Source of the DNA: an uncultured Clostridia bacterium
GTDB lineage: Bacteria > Bacillota > Clostridia > Christensenellales > Borkfalkiaceae
NCBI GenBank assembly: GCA_944358655.1
Contig: CALVRO010000011.1
Coordinates: 1 to 46,043 of the forward strand
DNA length: 46,043 nucleotides
Reading direction: 5' to 3'
Both the position numbers and the translations under genes were made by a program. Below, piece by piece: positions 1 through 7,976 of this stretch. A model generated the notes under the pieces. That model saw only the letters and a list, made by a program, of their open reading frames with translations. It did not search any database and was not told the DNA's origin. The first letter of the stretch is position 1; each line of letters opens with the position of its first letter.

Positions 1-498
1 CACTTCATATCCCGATTGAATACATTGCCCGTAGCTATATGCGTAGAGCAAGCCATAGGGCGTTGCCTCGCCGTACTCTTTGGCATTGAGTTCGATCAGC
101 AGACTCAAATGCGACAAATCACCAATGTTAAAATAAAATGTGTCTATCGTTCGGTTGACCGTGTTTACGGCATTGCGGATCGAGCCGACGTAAGCGGTAT
201 TGAAGGACGTTCCCACAACAAATTCTGCCTTATCTTGCGGGTAATCGGTCAGCACTTGCTCTGCGGTATCTATAAACTCGTCTGTCTGTTGACTATCCAA
301 AGTCGCTTCAAAATAATAATCTGCGTTTTCCGTTGTATAAGTATGGCAATCCACCCATAAAGACTCTTCATCCGCGGCAGTATATATCTCTGTTCGCACA
401 CCTTGCTCATAAAGGCTATATTTAGCCTGATAGCTGCACCCACTTAACATCGTTATCAATACTGCTATAACGCCGATTAATATTATGTTTTTATTCAT
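1..498 (-). CDS. Lipoprotein of unknown function (partial, runs off the left edge)
   Basis: An open frame of 166 codons reads leftward from ATG at 498 with no stop before the window edge. The N-terminus is a lipoprotein signal: MNKN, a hydrophobic stretch and a lipobox ending LSGC near residue 24, so the mature protein should be diacylated on that cysteine and sit on the outer face of the membrane. The visible mature part is mixed polar, rich in Y, T and D, and I recognise no domain. A GGAG sits 6 bases before ATG. It is transcribed divergently from the small cysteine-rich gene at 668; their -35 boxes are only about 45 bp apart, so the two may be co-regulated. It belongs to the AT-rich accessory segment. 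Confidence 0.75.
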   Translation of the reverse strand, partial: MNKNIILIGVIAVLITMLSGCSYQAKYSLYEQGVRTEIYTAADEESLWVDCHTYTTENADYYFEATLDSQQTDEFIDTAEQVLTDYPQDKAEFVVGTSFNTAYVGSIRNAVNTVNRTIDTFYFNIGDLSHLSLLIELNAKEYGEATPYGLLYAYSYGQCIQSGYEV

Positions 499-547
499 TA
501 TTCTCCATCCTCATATACGATATTTCATGTTATCATAATCTAATATA

Positions 548-576
548 ATTATACCATATTTAATCTATTTATTCAA
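548..576 (-). promoter_or_regulatory. Promoter of the partial lipoprotein gene
   Basis: On the minus strand TTGAAT (576-571), a 17-bp spacer and TATAAT (553-548) match the vegetative consensus at 11 of 12 positions. It points at the lipoprotein start at 498. Confidence 0.65.
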
Positions 577-619
577 TAGGCATATTCGATAATTTTTTTT
601 AACTTTTTTAATGTTCATA

Positions 620-648
620 TTGACATACTTTTCCTTATATGATATAAT
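620..648 (+). promoter_or_regulatory. Perfect consensus vegetative promoter of the Cys-rich gene
   Basis: TTGACA at 620-625, a 17-bp spacer and TATAAT at 643-648: all twelve consensus bases and the ideal spacing. The expected start near 655 leaves a leader of only about 13 bases that is mostly the AAAGGAGG ribosome site (655-662). Confidence 0.85.
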
Positions 649-667
649 AAAAGAAAAGGAGGAAAAT

Positions 668-976
668 ATGAAATCTCTCAACGACCTCATTTGGGCACCC
701 GAATCTGATGATATTTGCGAAAGCAAGCATTTGGCTAGCAGTCTAGCTATTTCTGGTGAGCTATGTAATCCTATTACCCCGCCCACTCCACCGCAAGCAA
801 TAGTTTGTCTTAATCCGCCCATTAATCCTCTTACAAATTGCTCCTCCGGTGGACCAATGATAATTACTTGCAATGAAATTATGGGAAGTTGCGGTGGTGG
901 ACCTATTTCCCCTCAGGGGGCGACTTGCGGAACCATACGACCAAGCACTGGTTTCGGTTGTGCTGTAGAGCAGTAA
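668..976 (+). CDS. Small cysteine-rich protein, unknown function (102 aa)
   Basis: Start ATG at 668 is chosen because AAAGGAGG ends 5 bases before it and a consensus promoter lies directly upstream; an in-frame ATG at 611 lies upstream of that promoter and cannot be used. The protein has no signal peptide or membrane segment. It has eight cysteines (17, 33, 47, 58, 68, 75, 87, 98) spaced 7-16 residues apart, in a chain rich in Pro, Gly, Thr and Ser with motifs such as CNPITPPTPP and GSCGGGPISPQG. Residues 1-30 are acidic and helix-prone, like a leader. The design (leader-like N-terminus, evenly spaced Cys in a Gly/Pro/Ser/Thr context, very strong expression signals, own terminator) resembles a ribosomally made modified peptide precursor or a disulfide/metal-binding small protein. 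No modifying enzyme is visible in the window, so this remains open. Confidence 0.7.
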   Translation: MKSLNDLIWAPESDDICESKHLASSLAISGELCNPITPPTPPQAIVCLNPPINPLTNCSSGGPMIITCNEIMGSCGGGPISPQGATCGTIRPSTGFGCAVEQ

Positions 977-1029
977 ATTATAAATCTACTCTTACTAGCA
1001 TGATACATAAATCTAATTAAATAAATTTT

Positions 1030-1068
1030 GATTCTCAGGATTCTGACGTATCCTGAGAATCATTTTTT
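1030..1068 (+). terminator. Intrinsic terminator of the Cys-rich gene
   Basis: A 12-bp perfect stem (1030-1041 with 1050-1061), 8-base loop, then a run of six T (1063-1068). Confidence 0.85.
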
Positions 1069-1095
1069 CTTAAGAAAAATTATTAAATTTTTCAA

Positions 1096-1132
1096 TAATA
1101 TATAAGGTGAGCATCGCCCACCTTATATATTA
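1096..1132 (-). terminator. Probable terminator of the secreted-protein operon
   Basis: A 14-bp perfect inverted repeat (1096-1109 with 1119-1132). On the minus strand it is followed by a T-rich but interrupted tail, so it is a weaker terminator than the one at 1030. Confidence 0.5.
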
Positions 1133-1165
1133 CGCCCTCATTGTTTAGCTTGCTTATTAATAATA

Positions 1166-3712
1166 CTAAGCACTTCCAATATTTCCTCCATCAATTTTAA
1201 AACAATTATCGGACTGATTCCATGACCATAGCCACCATCCTCCAGATTTGCACTCTATTAAATTTGACGGTGAGATTGTCTGACAAGATGAATAGTTGCC
1301 TTTATTGCATCCAATTATATAACCAATACTAGGTTTGATGCTACTATCATCTATAGTACATTTCCATTCTATATAACCTCCATAATAAGAAGTAGTCACA
1401 ATAGAATTAGTATCATTATACCCTACTATTCCGCCAACGCTTTTATTCTCGGTATTCCATGTGTAATAAATATCAGTATATGAGTTACAAGCTTGAATTA
1501 CTCCTCCTGAAGTATTAAAGCCTGCTATACCACCCAAATAGCTATATCCTTTTACTACATTATCACGCATTGAAAAACAATTATATATCAATCCTTGGTT
1601 CTGACCCACGATAGTTCCCACATGTGCATAATGATAATTAACCGTTATTGTACCCTTTTCAACTGTGCAATCATACACCTGAGCTTGATAGCCATTAAAC
1701 CCGGCTATTGCACCTACAGCAATAAAAGCAGAATTAGAGGCTGAAATATTGATTGTATAATTTGAAAGTATTAAATTTTTTACACTTCCCAAATTCTCAC
1801 TAAATAATCCATAAGGCGCATCTTTATTAGTTGAAGCACTAATTTTGAGATTTAAAATTTTATGATATTGCCCTTCTAATGTACCTTTAAATGAAATAGG
1901 CGTCCAATATCCCGTTAGAGAAATATCATTTATCAAATAATAAGTGTCACTTGAAGAAGCGTTTTTTAACTTGGCTAAATGATTTTGCGATGCCACAAAG
2001 CGCCTTTTTACAGTTAATTGAGGCCGCCAATTACTATCCAAGTCTTTACCATTATAATATGCTGTGCTATATGCTGTTATAGTAATTAAGTCACTTGCAC
2101 TGGCTGGTGATAGCGCCTTGAAAATTTTGTTATTTACTGTAAAAGTTGGATCGCTGGAAGTAAAAGCTATATCGGAAGCCCTTGCGGTGAAATTTGACCC
2201 TTGCAATGTAATTACTACGCTGTAACTTGTAGTTGTAATTAATCCATTACTTGCTCCTGATAAATAAAATGAAGTCGGCAAACTGTTACCTAATGGTCTA
2301 AAGACTTCTATGCTTTTATTAATAGTGGCATAACTTTTTTTTCCATCAGAAATTTCAATCTGATATTGAAACGTAGTTTTTTGATTATTTGTATAGGCAG
2401 GTGCATTATTTTTCATTGATATTTTTTTGTTATCAATAATCTCTAAATAACCCCCGCCATTATATGTAAGTTCAACATCTACTCCCCATTGTCGCAACTC
2501 TCCTACTGTATATAATGTTTGAGTTGTTGCCCCACGCAAGTAAAAGTCAACATTATAATTATTTCTTAATTGAGTTTTATTATTTACCTCTATAAGCTGA
2601 ATACCATTATTTGGATTATTTGCGCCTTGATAATCCTTTGAATATTCTACGCTATAACTCTCTTCAAGTAAATTAACTAATACACTAAACTCATCATAAA
2701 TTTGATTATTATCCATGCTTATCACATATACTGTTATACCTGCCCCATATGGCGCCTGCTTGTCTATCTCGATACTAAAATCATAAATCGTATTAGAATA
2801 AACATCAAAATAACTCTCATTATCAACTATAGCGTCTTCTATGGGCACAACTCTAATTTTATATCCTTTTATTGACGCAACATTATTTGCGTTATATCGA
2901 ACATTATATTTAAGTGTACTATCCCTATGTGATTCACCTGAAATTTTCTCAACGGTTAGACTTTTAACTGGGTTATAAATGTTGACAACAATTTCCTTTG
3001 TTAAATTTTGAATCTGCAACGGTGCCTTATGCTGAATTACTACTATAGTGAACTTTATAAAAGGATTATCTTCAGTTTGACTTTCTGAAACTAAAACAGA
3101 AATCTTAAATTCGTCAATTGTTGCTAATCCTGTAGATGAATCATCCAACACAACAGCAAAATCGGGGTAAGTAACATTATTTGAAATACCATAGACAACA
3201 TCATCGACTTTGAAACTTTCAATCCTTATATCGATTTTATCCCCAGGTTGTACTATTGGATTTTCACTGTCTATCGGAACCCCACCTACACTCATGCCAA
3301 CCTTTTCTATAGAGTCAGCATACACTGGTAGCACCATTATTTGAAGAGTTGCTCTTGCGTTAGTCACTTGATCTTCCGCTGTAAGGGTGAAAACACTATA
3401 TAGCAAGGCATCATCTGTTATATACAAAATAACGCTGTCTTCATTAACCTCTTGGATTATAATGTTATTATCATCAACAGAAAAAACAATAAAACTAAAA
3501 TCACTTGTACTTCTTGCTATATATTTTTCACTTTCTCCTCTATACACACTTTTAGATCCATCTATTTGAATAGTATTAGAAGTTGAAGAACTATTACTAT
3601 CAGCGTAAGCAACATTATTAAAATTACTATTTAATATCAGCAGAATTGAACACAGTATTACAGAAACTACAAATGCGGCAATTAACCATTTTTTTATGTT
3701 TAAAATTTTCAT
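1166..3712 (-). CDS. Large secreted protein with Ig-like and GLUG repeats
   Basis: I take ATG at 3712 (848 aa) because AAGGAGG lies 6 bases upstream of it; an upstream in-frame ATG at 3730 has no such site. Residues 1-37 form a signal peptide: basic start (MKILNIKKW), long hydrophobic core, AYA cleavage. The body is beta-rich; residues about 480-570 look like a Big_2-type Ig domain. Residues about 580-840 carry GLUG-type units (GGIAGFN, GGIVGYN, VGAIAGFN, VGTIVGQN), which in known proteins form a right-handed beta-solenoid on the cell surface. No LPXTG sorting signal or C-terminal membrane anchor is seen, so it is probably released or held by non-covalent contacts. It is the second gene of an operon; its ribosome site lies at the end of the upstream gene, 14 bp away. 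Role: adhesion or surface coat, by inference only. Confidence 0.75.
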   Translation of the reverse strand: MKILNIKKWLIAAFVVSVILCSILLILNSNFNNVAYADSNSSSTSNTIQIDGSKSVYRGESEKYIARSTSDFSFIVFSVDDNNIIIQEVNEDSVILYITDDALLYSVFTLTAEDQVTNARATLQIMVLPVYADSIEKVGMSVGGVPIDSENPIVQPGDKIDIRIESFKVDDVVYGISNNVTYPDFAVVLDDSSTGLATIDEFKISVLVSESQTEDNPFIKFTIVVIQHKAPLQIQNLTKEIVVNIYNPVKSLTVEKISGESHRDSTLKYNVRYNANNVASIKGYKIRVVPIEDAIVDNESYFDVYSNTIYDFSIEIDKQAPYGAGITVYVISMDNNQIYDEFSVLVNLLEESYSVEYSKDYQGANNPNNGIQLIEVNNKTQLRNNYNVDFYLRGATTQTLYTVGELRQWGVDVELTYNGGGYLEIIDNKKISMKNNAPAYTNNQKTTFQYQIEISDGKKSYATINKSIEVFRPLGNSLPTSFYLSGASNGLITTTSYSVVITLQGSNFTARASDIAFTSSDPTFTVNNKIFKALSPASASDLITITAYSTAYYNGKDLDSNWRPQLTVKRRFVASQNHLAKLKNASSSDTYYLINDISLTGYWTPISFKGTLEGQYHKILNLKISASTNKDAPYGLFSENLGSVKNLILSNYTINISASNSAFIAVGAIAGFNGYQAQVYDCTVEKGTITVNYHYAHVGTIVGQNQGLIYNCFSMRDNVVKGYSYLGGIAGFNTSGGVIQACNSYTDIYYTWNTENKSVGGIVGYNDTNSIVTTSYYGGYIEWKCTIDDSSIKPSIGYIIGCNKGNYSSCQTISPSNLIECKSGGWWLWSWNQSDNCFKIDGGNIGSA

Positions 3713-3726
3713 AATACACCTCCTTA

Positions 3727-6700
3727 TCAATCGTTTGCTCCTTGTTCTGAATTTTTTCCTACTACTTGACGATTATCGGATGTTATATATTCGAATTCGT
3801 CAGTAGCAGGTGTTTCATCATCTGACGGTAAAACAGTATCGGAAATATCCTCAACAATGTAAATAACTAATTTATTGCTCTGTACACCATTTACTACAGC
3901 AACCACTTCTACATATGAATCAGCCACTGCGTTATTCGAAGCAAATAGTCTATTCCCTGATATAAATACACCTGGAGCTTCATTTACTATCTTATACGTT
4001 GTTGATTCTATATCCGCCTTTTCAGGATAGACATAAGCTTCTAGAGATATTATTGCATTTTTTTCTATGTAGCTATACTCAGAAGTTAGCATTACTGATT
4101 CAACTGGTATTTGTTCAACAACAATTTTATATGAACCCGTACTTTTATGCATTGCTGTGGCCGACAAAAAAATCTCCATTCCAAAAGGCGCGTTATCTGA
4201 TATCTTTAATGTGCCATTACTATCTATGGACACATATCTACCATAGTTAGGAATATCAGCAAATATATTATAACTAACCTCTTTTAAACTAGCATTTACT
4301 GGATTAATTACTGCTGATACTTTTAGAATCCCCCCTCTGGTGAGTGATATCGTACTATCTAACTCGGTTTGAGTTTCTGCATTGTACAAGGTCATACTTT
4401 CAATTGGAATAGCGCCAATAGTATATGAAAACGTTCTTAAATAGTCGCCTATAGCAACAGTAACAGTGATTATTTTACCTATATTCTCATTATTATCAAA
4501 TGCGTAAAGCTCATAGTGAAAGTCATCAATTTTATTTATTGTGGCGCATTCTTTATTTTTAGAAATATAAACATCAACCGTTTCATCATTTAAAATATTA
4601 AAAGTAGCATTTGTTGGAAATACAGATAGTTCTATTCCTAGTTTTTCACCGAGGTTTATATCATTACGGTAAAAATCATCTTTGAACTGTATCCTTTCTA
4701 TTTCTATTCGATTCACAGTAACTACTAATGTAGAGCTTTCTACATCATCTTCTGTTGCGACAGCTGTGATAAAAATTCTCGAACCAATTTCTATTTCATC
4801 CGTCGTTGTAAGATAATTATTTTCAATAGTAGCATATTGTGTTAAGTTACCATTATAATAAGTATGATTTGGTTTTTCTATTTTATTAATTTTATATGAG
4901 TAATTAGCATATGTAGCGTTATAAGGCAATAATTCAACTGACATTAATTTCTTTTCTGTAAGCCCTATAACCGTTGTATTATCTTCTAATTTTAAATTAA
5001 TACTCTGAACAGCTATCGGCTCTCTAACAATTCTTATAGGTAATACGAGATCACCACTATCATTATCTTCAAGTCTTATATTAACCCTATTATCAATTAC
5101 AGGTTCGTAATAATCTCGTGCATAACAAGTTAATTCATTAAAGAAGACCTTTTCTTCATTAATATATGATAGTTGTTTAGCATCAACAGGGCTATAAGTT
5201 ACATCGCCACTAATTAAATCAATCCGTCGAATGAATATTTTCGGTATTGAAACTGTGGCAGCTCCTTGTGGTAATTCAAACACAGGGGTAGGATCATAAC
5301 TCGTGCCCTTGTTGCATATTTCGTTAATAGAGCTAATAATTTCATCAAATGTCTTAAGGTTTGTTTCATTTTCAAAAACTAATTCCCTAAAAAAGAAATT
5401 GCTTTCCTCGTCGTTCTTGATAAATGAAATTTTATCTCCAATAATTTCAAATGTTTTTGACGTTTCAATTACCCATAGATCTAGACTGACTTTATAATTT
5501 AATAAATAGTATGATCCGACATCATAATTGATAGTGCCTACTATCGATGAATTATCTGTAACGCTTGCCTCTGCAAACAAATCACTCTCTTCTTCAGAAA
5601 GTCCAAGACTAGCACTATCTCCAAAGCAAATTGCCCCTAATGCGCTAAAATTAAAATAAAGACCTCCTTCTAATGTTAAGTTTAAATTAAATACGCCAGC
5701 TATCGTTACACCTACTCCAATTTGAGCTCCTATCTTAAATTCTATTTCACCACATATACCAACAAATCCAGATACTTGATGAAAAGCATTATAGAAATCC
5801 TCTTGAGAGTTGGCTGTAGATACCGTCCCGACTTCCTGTATTGAATTTATCACTAATTTGCTATTAAGAGACGCACTAACAGAGAAGTCCAGAATCGCCC
5901 CGGCATCAGTAGTAAATGCCACACCAGGAGCTACAGGGAAAAATAATTGGACAAATTTAATTACAGAACCAGATTCTTTCATACTTGTTTTGTAATATTG
6001 TGTTAATGTTTTAAGCTCCAACATAGCAGCTTTCTTATTTTCCATTTGTAGGAATTTTTTATCAAGATTAGCGTAATCTACCGCTGATTGAGCTATTTGG
6101 AGTTTTAGCGCAAGCATATCTTTTTCTTCTTGCGTCAAATTTGGATTTTTTAACTGCTTTTCGACATTATGTAATTGTTTATCGGCATCGTATGATTCCT
6201 TTAGACTGACAATGTATTTATTGCGATATCTAATACTTGAAAAAAGTTTTTGCACATCGGGGGATACAACGTCCCCAGTTATATCAATCGAAATTGTCCA
6301 CTTACCACTCTCGCTAGTAATTTGTCTTTTTTCCGCATCATTTGCATAAAACGAAACAGTCGTGGTTTTCTCATAGCGTAAAACAATAATGAGATTAACA
6401 TTATCACCTAACTTCCACTTAATTGTTACCATTACATCTAATGGATCAAAACTATTAAATTCTACATTAATTTTTTCTGGAGCAGCTTGTGTGTTAAATG
6501 TGCTAAAATTTCTCTTACTAGTATTATTAGTCATATCATATACCGCTTTACTTACAGCTTTAATTTCTGGATTTTGCAATATTTGGTATTTAATTTCATC
6601 ATCGCTGTAGGGTTTGACCTGTTCAGCAGTATATGTATTATTTATTTCAAATTGAGAATATATCTCTTGTATTTCTGGAGTAGAATACGTAATTTTAGCA

Positions 6701-7305
6701 CCTTCTATTTTTTCCACCTTATAGGCTTTTTCCACAAAAAAATCCGTCTCATGAATTACAGTTGGAATGATTAAAATATCGCCCACATTAAGTTGTTCAT
6801 CATAATTCTCATATATATATAGGATCTTATTTTCTGTATCTATATTCTTCACGATGTCTTTTTCAAAAGTTTTTACATTCGAAGAAAAAGATACATTTTC
6901 TACAACTGGTGATTCAATCGTAAATGTTAAACTGTTACCGTACGACGCATTTTTAAAATTCACATTATTTAAATTTATATTGTATGACTTCCCCGCGATA
7001 TAAGGCTCTTTAGGTAGTATGTAGTAACTATCACCAGCATCTTCGACCGTTAGAGAAACGCTATCACCAACGACATCTTTAACCGACACATATGAATCAA
7101 TATTTTTATCAGTTAAATACTTATCTTTTTCTATTTCAAATCCAAAATTGTTTGGAACACTATCCAATATTTCAATTTTCTCATATGAATTATTGTTATC
7201 TTTAATGGAAGTATCTTCTGTACCATATTCTTGTGCGCCATATGAAATACATAACGCTCCAAAGCACATGCAAAATATTAGTAATGTGTTAATAAACTTT
7301 TTCAT
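3727..7305 (-). CDS. Very large secreted protein with four Big_2-like domains
   Basis: 1192 aa with a signal peptide at residues 1-24 (MKKF, hydrophobic core, SYGA). A GAGGTGA ribosome site precedes ATG at 7305. Residues about 370-440 are charged and heptad-like, a probable coiled coil. Residues about 440-640 are beta-rich and glycine-rich with alternating hydrophobics. From about residue 765 to 1150 there are four successive Ig-like units, each opening with a short strand such as IAVQSI, IEIERI, IPIESM and IPVESV, followed by P-x-N-A-type turns: the pattern of bacterial Ig-like group 2 (Big_2) domains. The last 40 residues are acidic. No sorting motif is seen. First gene of the operon with the GLUG protein; a promoter and an attenuator-like leader lie upstream. 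A structural or adhesive surface role is inferred. AT-rich codon use unlike the genes right of 12.3 kb suggests acquisition. Confidence 0.75.
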   Translation of the reverse strand: MKKFINTLLIFCMCFGALCISYGAQEYGTEDTSIKDNNNSYEKIEILDSVPNNFGFEIEKDKYLTDKNIDSYVSVKDVVGDSVSLTVEDAGDSYYILPKEPYIAGKSYNINLNNVNFKNASYGNSLTFTIESPVVENVSFSSNVKTFEKDIVKNIDTENKILYIYENYDEQLNVGDILIIPTVIHETDFFVEKAYKVEKIEGAKITYSTPEIQEIYSQFEINNTYTAEQVKPYSDDEIKYQILQNPEIKAVSKAVYDMTNNTSKRNFSTFNTQAAPEKINVEFNSFDPLDVMVTIKWKLGDNVNLIIVLRYEKTTTVSFYANDAEKRQITSESGKWTISIDITGDVVSPDVQKLFSSIRYRNKYIVSLKESYDADKQLHNVEKQLKNPNLTQEEKDMLALKLQIAQSAVDYANLDKKFLQMENKKAAMLELKTLTQYYKTSMKESGSVIKFVQLFFPVAPGVAFTTDAGAILDFSVSASLNSKLVINSIQEVGTVSTANSQEDFYNAFHQVSGFVGICGEIEFKIGAQIGVGVTIAGVFNLNLTLEGGLYFNFSALGAICFGDSASLGLSEEESDLFAEASVTDNSSIVGTINYDVGSYYLLNYKVSLDLWVIETSKTFEIIGDKISFIKNDEESNFFFRELVFENETNLKTFDEIISSINEICNKGTSYDPTPVFELPQGAATVSIPKIFIRRIDLISGDVTYSPVDAKQLSYINEEKVFFNELTCYARDYYEPVIDNRVNIRLEDNDSGDLVLPIRIVREPIAVQSINLKLEDNTTVIGLTEKKLMSVELLPYNATYANYSYKINKIEKPNHTYYNGNLTQYATIENNYLTTTDEIEIGSRIFITAVATEDDVESSTLVVTVNRIEIERIQFKDDFYRNDINLGEKLGIELSVFPTNATFNILNDETVDVYISKNKECATINKIDDFHYELYAFDNNENIGKIITVTVAIGDYLRTFSYTIGAIPIESMTLYNAETQTELDSTISLTRGGILKVSAVINPVNASLKEVSYNIFADIPNYGRYVSIDSNGTLKISDNAPFGMEIFLSATAMHKSTGSYKIVVEQIPVESVMLTSEYSYIEKNAIISLEAYVYPEKADIESTTYKIVNEAPGVFISGNRLFASNNAVADSYVEVVAVVNGVQSNKLVIYIVEDISDTVLPSDDETPATDEFEYITSDNRQVVGKNSEQGAND

Positions 7306-7361
7306 AATTCACCTCAATGCTTTAATACTTTATATGACATCTCATTCAACAAAATAAAAAA

Positions 7362-7392
7362 GCACAAAGAAACCCACCAGATTTCGTTGTGC
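7362..7392 (-). terminator. Terminator hairpin inside the leader of the secreted-protein operon
   Basis: On the minus strand GCACAA-C-GAAA pairs with TTTC-T-TTGTGC around a 9-base loop, followed by TTTTTTATTTT (7361-7352). It lies between the promoter at 7533-7506 and the gene starting at 7305, so it should act as an attenuator. It could also simply end transcripts from yolD. Confidence 0.6.
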
Positions 7393-7394
7393 AG

Positions 7395-7412
7395 TTAAAA
7401 TAAAATATTCAT
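7395..7412 (-). CDS. Possible 5-residue leader peptide MNILF
   Basis: ATG at 7412 is followed by four codons and TAA, ending 3 bases before the terminator hairpin. A GGGAGGT ribosome site (7427-7421) stands 9 bases upstream, and GGAG/CTCC flanking GTATA can fold over that site. Short leader peptides placed like this control terminators or ribosome access upstream of some translation-inhibitor resistance genes; here the downstream gene is a surface protein. No direct proof of translation. Confidence 0.35.
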   Translation of the reverse strand: MNILF

Positions 7413-7505
7413 TGGAGTATACCTCCCTTAATATTAAAACATATCGTTTAAATTATGTTTGCAAAATTATACAAAATATCATCATTGTAAAACTATCCTA
7501 ATTTT

Positions 7506-7533
7506 ATTGTATCATAAATAAACTATTTGTCAA
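7506..7533 (-). promoter_or_regulatory. Promoter of the secreted-protein operon
   Basis: Minus strand TTGACA (7533-7528), 16-bp spacer, TACAAT (7511-7506). The transcript would carry a leader of about 190 nt containing the mini-ORF and terminator. A weaker alternative (TTGAAT, 16 bp, TATTAA) lies beyond the terminator near 7350-7323. Confidence 0.6.
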
Positions 7534-7571
7534 TACTATACAAATAAATTATCCACCATAATTTAGTGCTA

Positions 7572-7976
7572 TTAATCTAGGTTTTCTATTCCTTTAATGT
7601 GTTTTATGCTTATGCTTCTGGCATCCTCAAAGATAAATACGCGCTTATAACCGTCTATCTTCTTTATTTTACCCACGCAGGTGACATATGCGCCTCCCTC
7701 CTTTTTATCGTCAGGCTCGAAGTAGATTATCGTAACTTCGGGGTGTTCTTCAATGCGGGTCATCAGGTCGGCGAGCTTTTGGTCAAGTTCTTCAAGCTGA
7801 TTTTCGTCAAGTTCAGGCTTGCTGTCTGTAAGTCGCCTTGCCTCTTTTACGGCATCGTCATAGCCCGTGAGGGCAGCAAACGGCGCAAACTGCGCTGCTC
7901 GATCGTGCAGAGACATGCGCGGGTGATTTTTTGACTGATGATGTGGCAGATTGATTATATCGTCATAGTCGCTCAT
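7572..7976 (-). CDS. yolD: YolD-like family protein
   Basis: 134 aa, the usual size of the YolD-like family, small proteins found beside Y-family polymerases in Firmicutes and proposed to be UmuD-like partners. The N-terminal motif MSLHDRAAQFAPFAAL (residues about 21-36) is the family's conserved block; the C-terminal half holds the beta-strand core (VTIIYFEPD, YVTCVGKIKKID). The ATG overlaps the TGA of the polymerase gene by 4 bases (ATGA), so the two are translationally coupled. Biochemical role is not established for the family. Confidence 0.85.
   Translation of the reverse strand: MSDYDDIINLPHHQSKNHPRMSLHDRAAQFAPFAALTGYDDAVKEARRLTDSKPELDENQLEELDQKLADLMTRIEEHPEVTIIYFEPDDKKEGGAYVTCVGKIKKIDGYKRVFIFEDARSISIKHIKGIENLD

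Noticed and set aside
611-667. Upstream ATG at 611 for the Cys-rich protein
   Set aside because: It lies upstream of the -35/-10 boxes and lacks a ribosome site; translation should begin at 668.
668-976. Firm call as a sactipeptide or lanthipeptide precursor
   Set aside because: No radical SAM or lanthionine enzyme is in the window; composition alone does not establish it.
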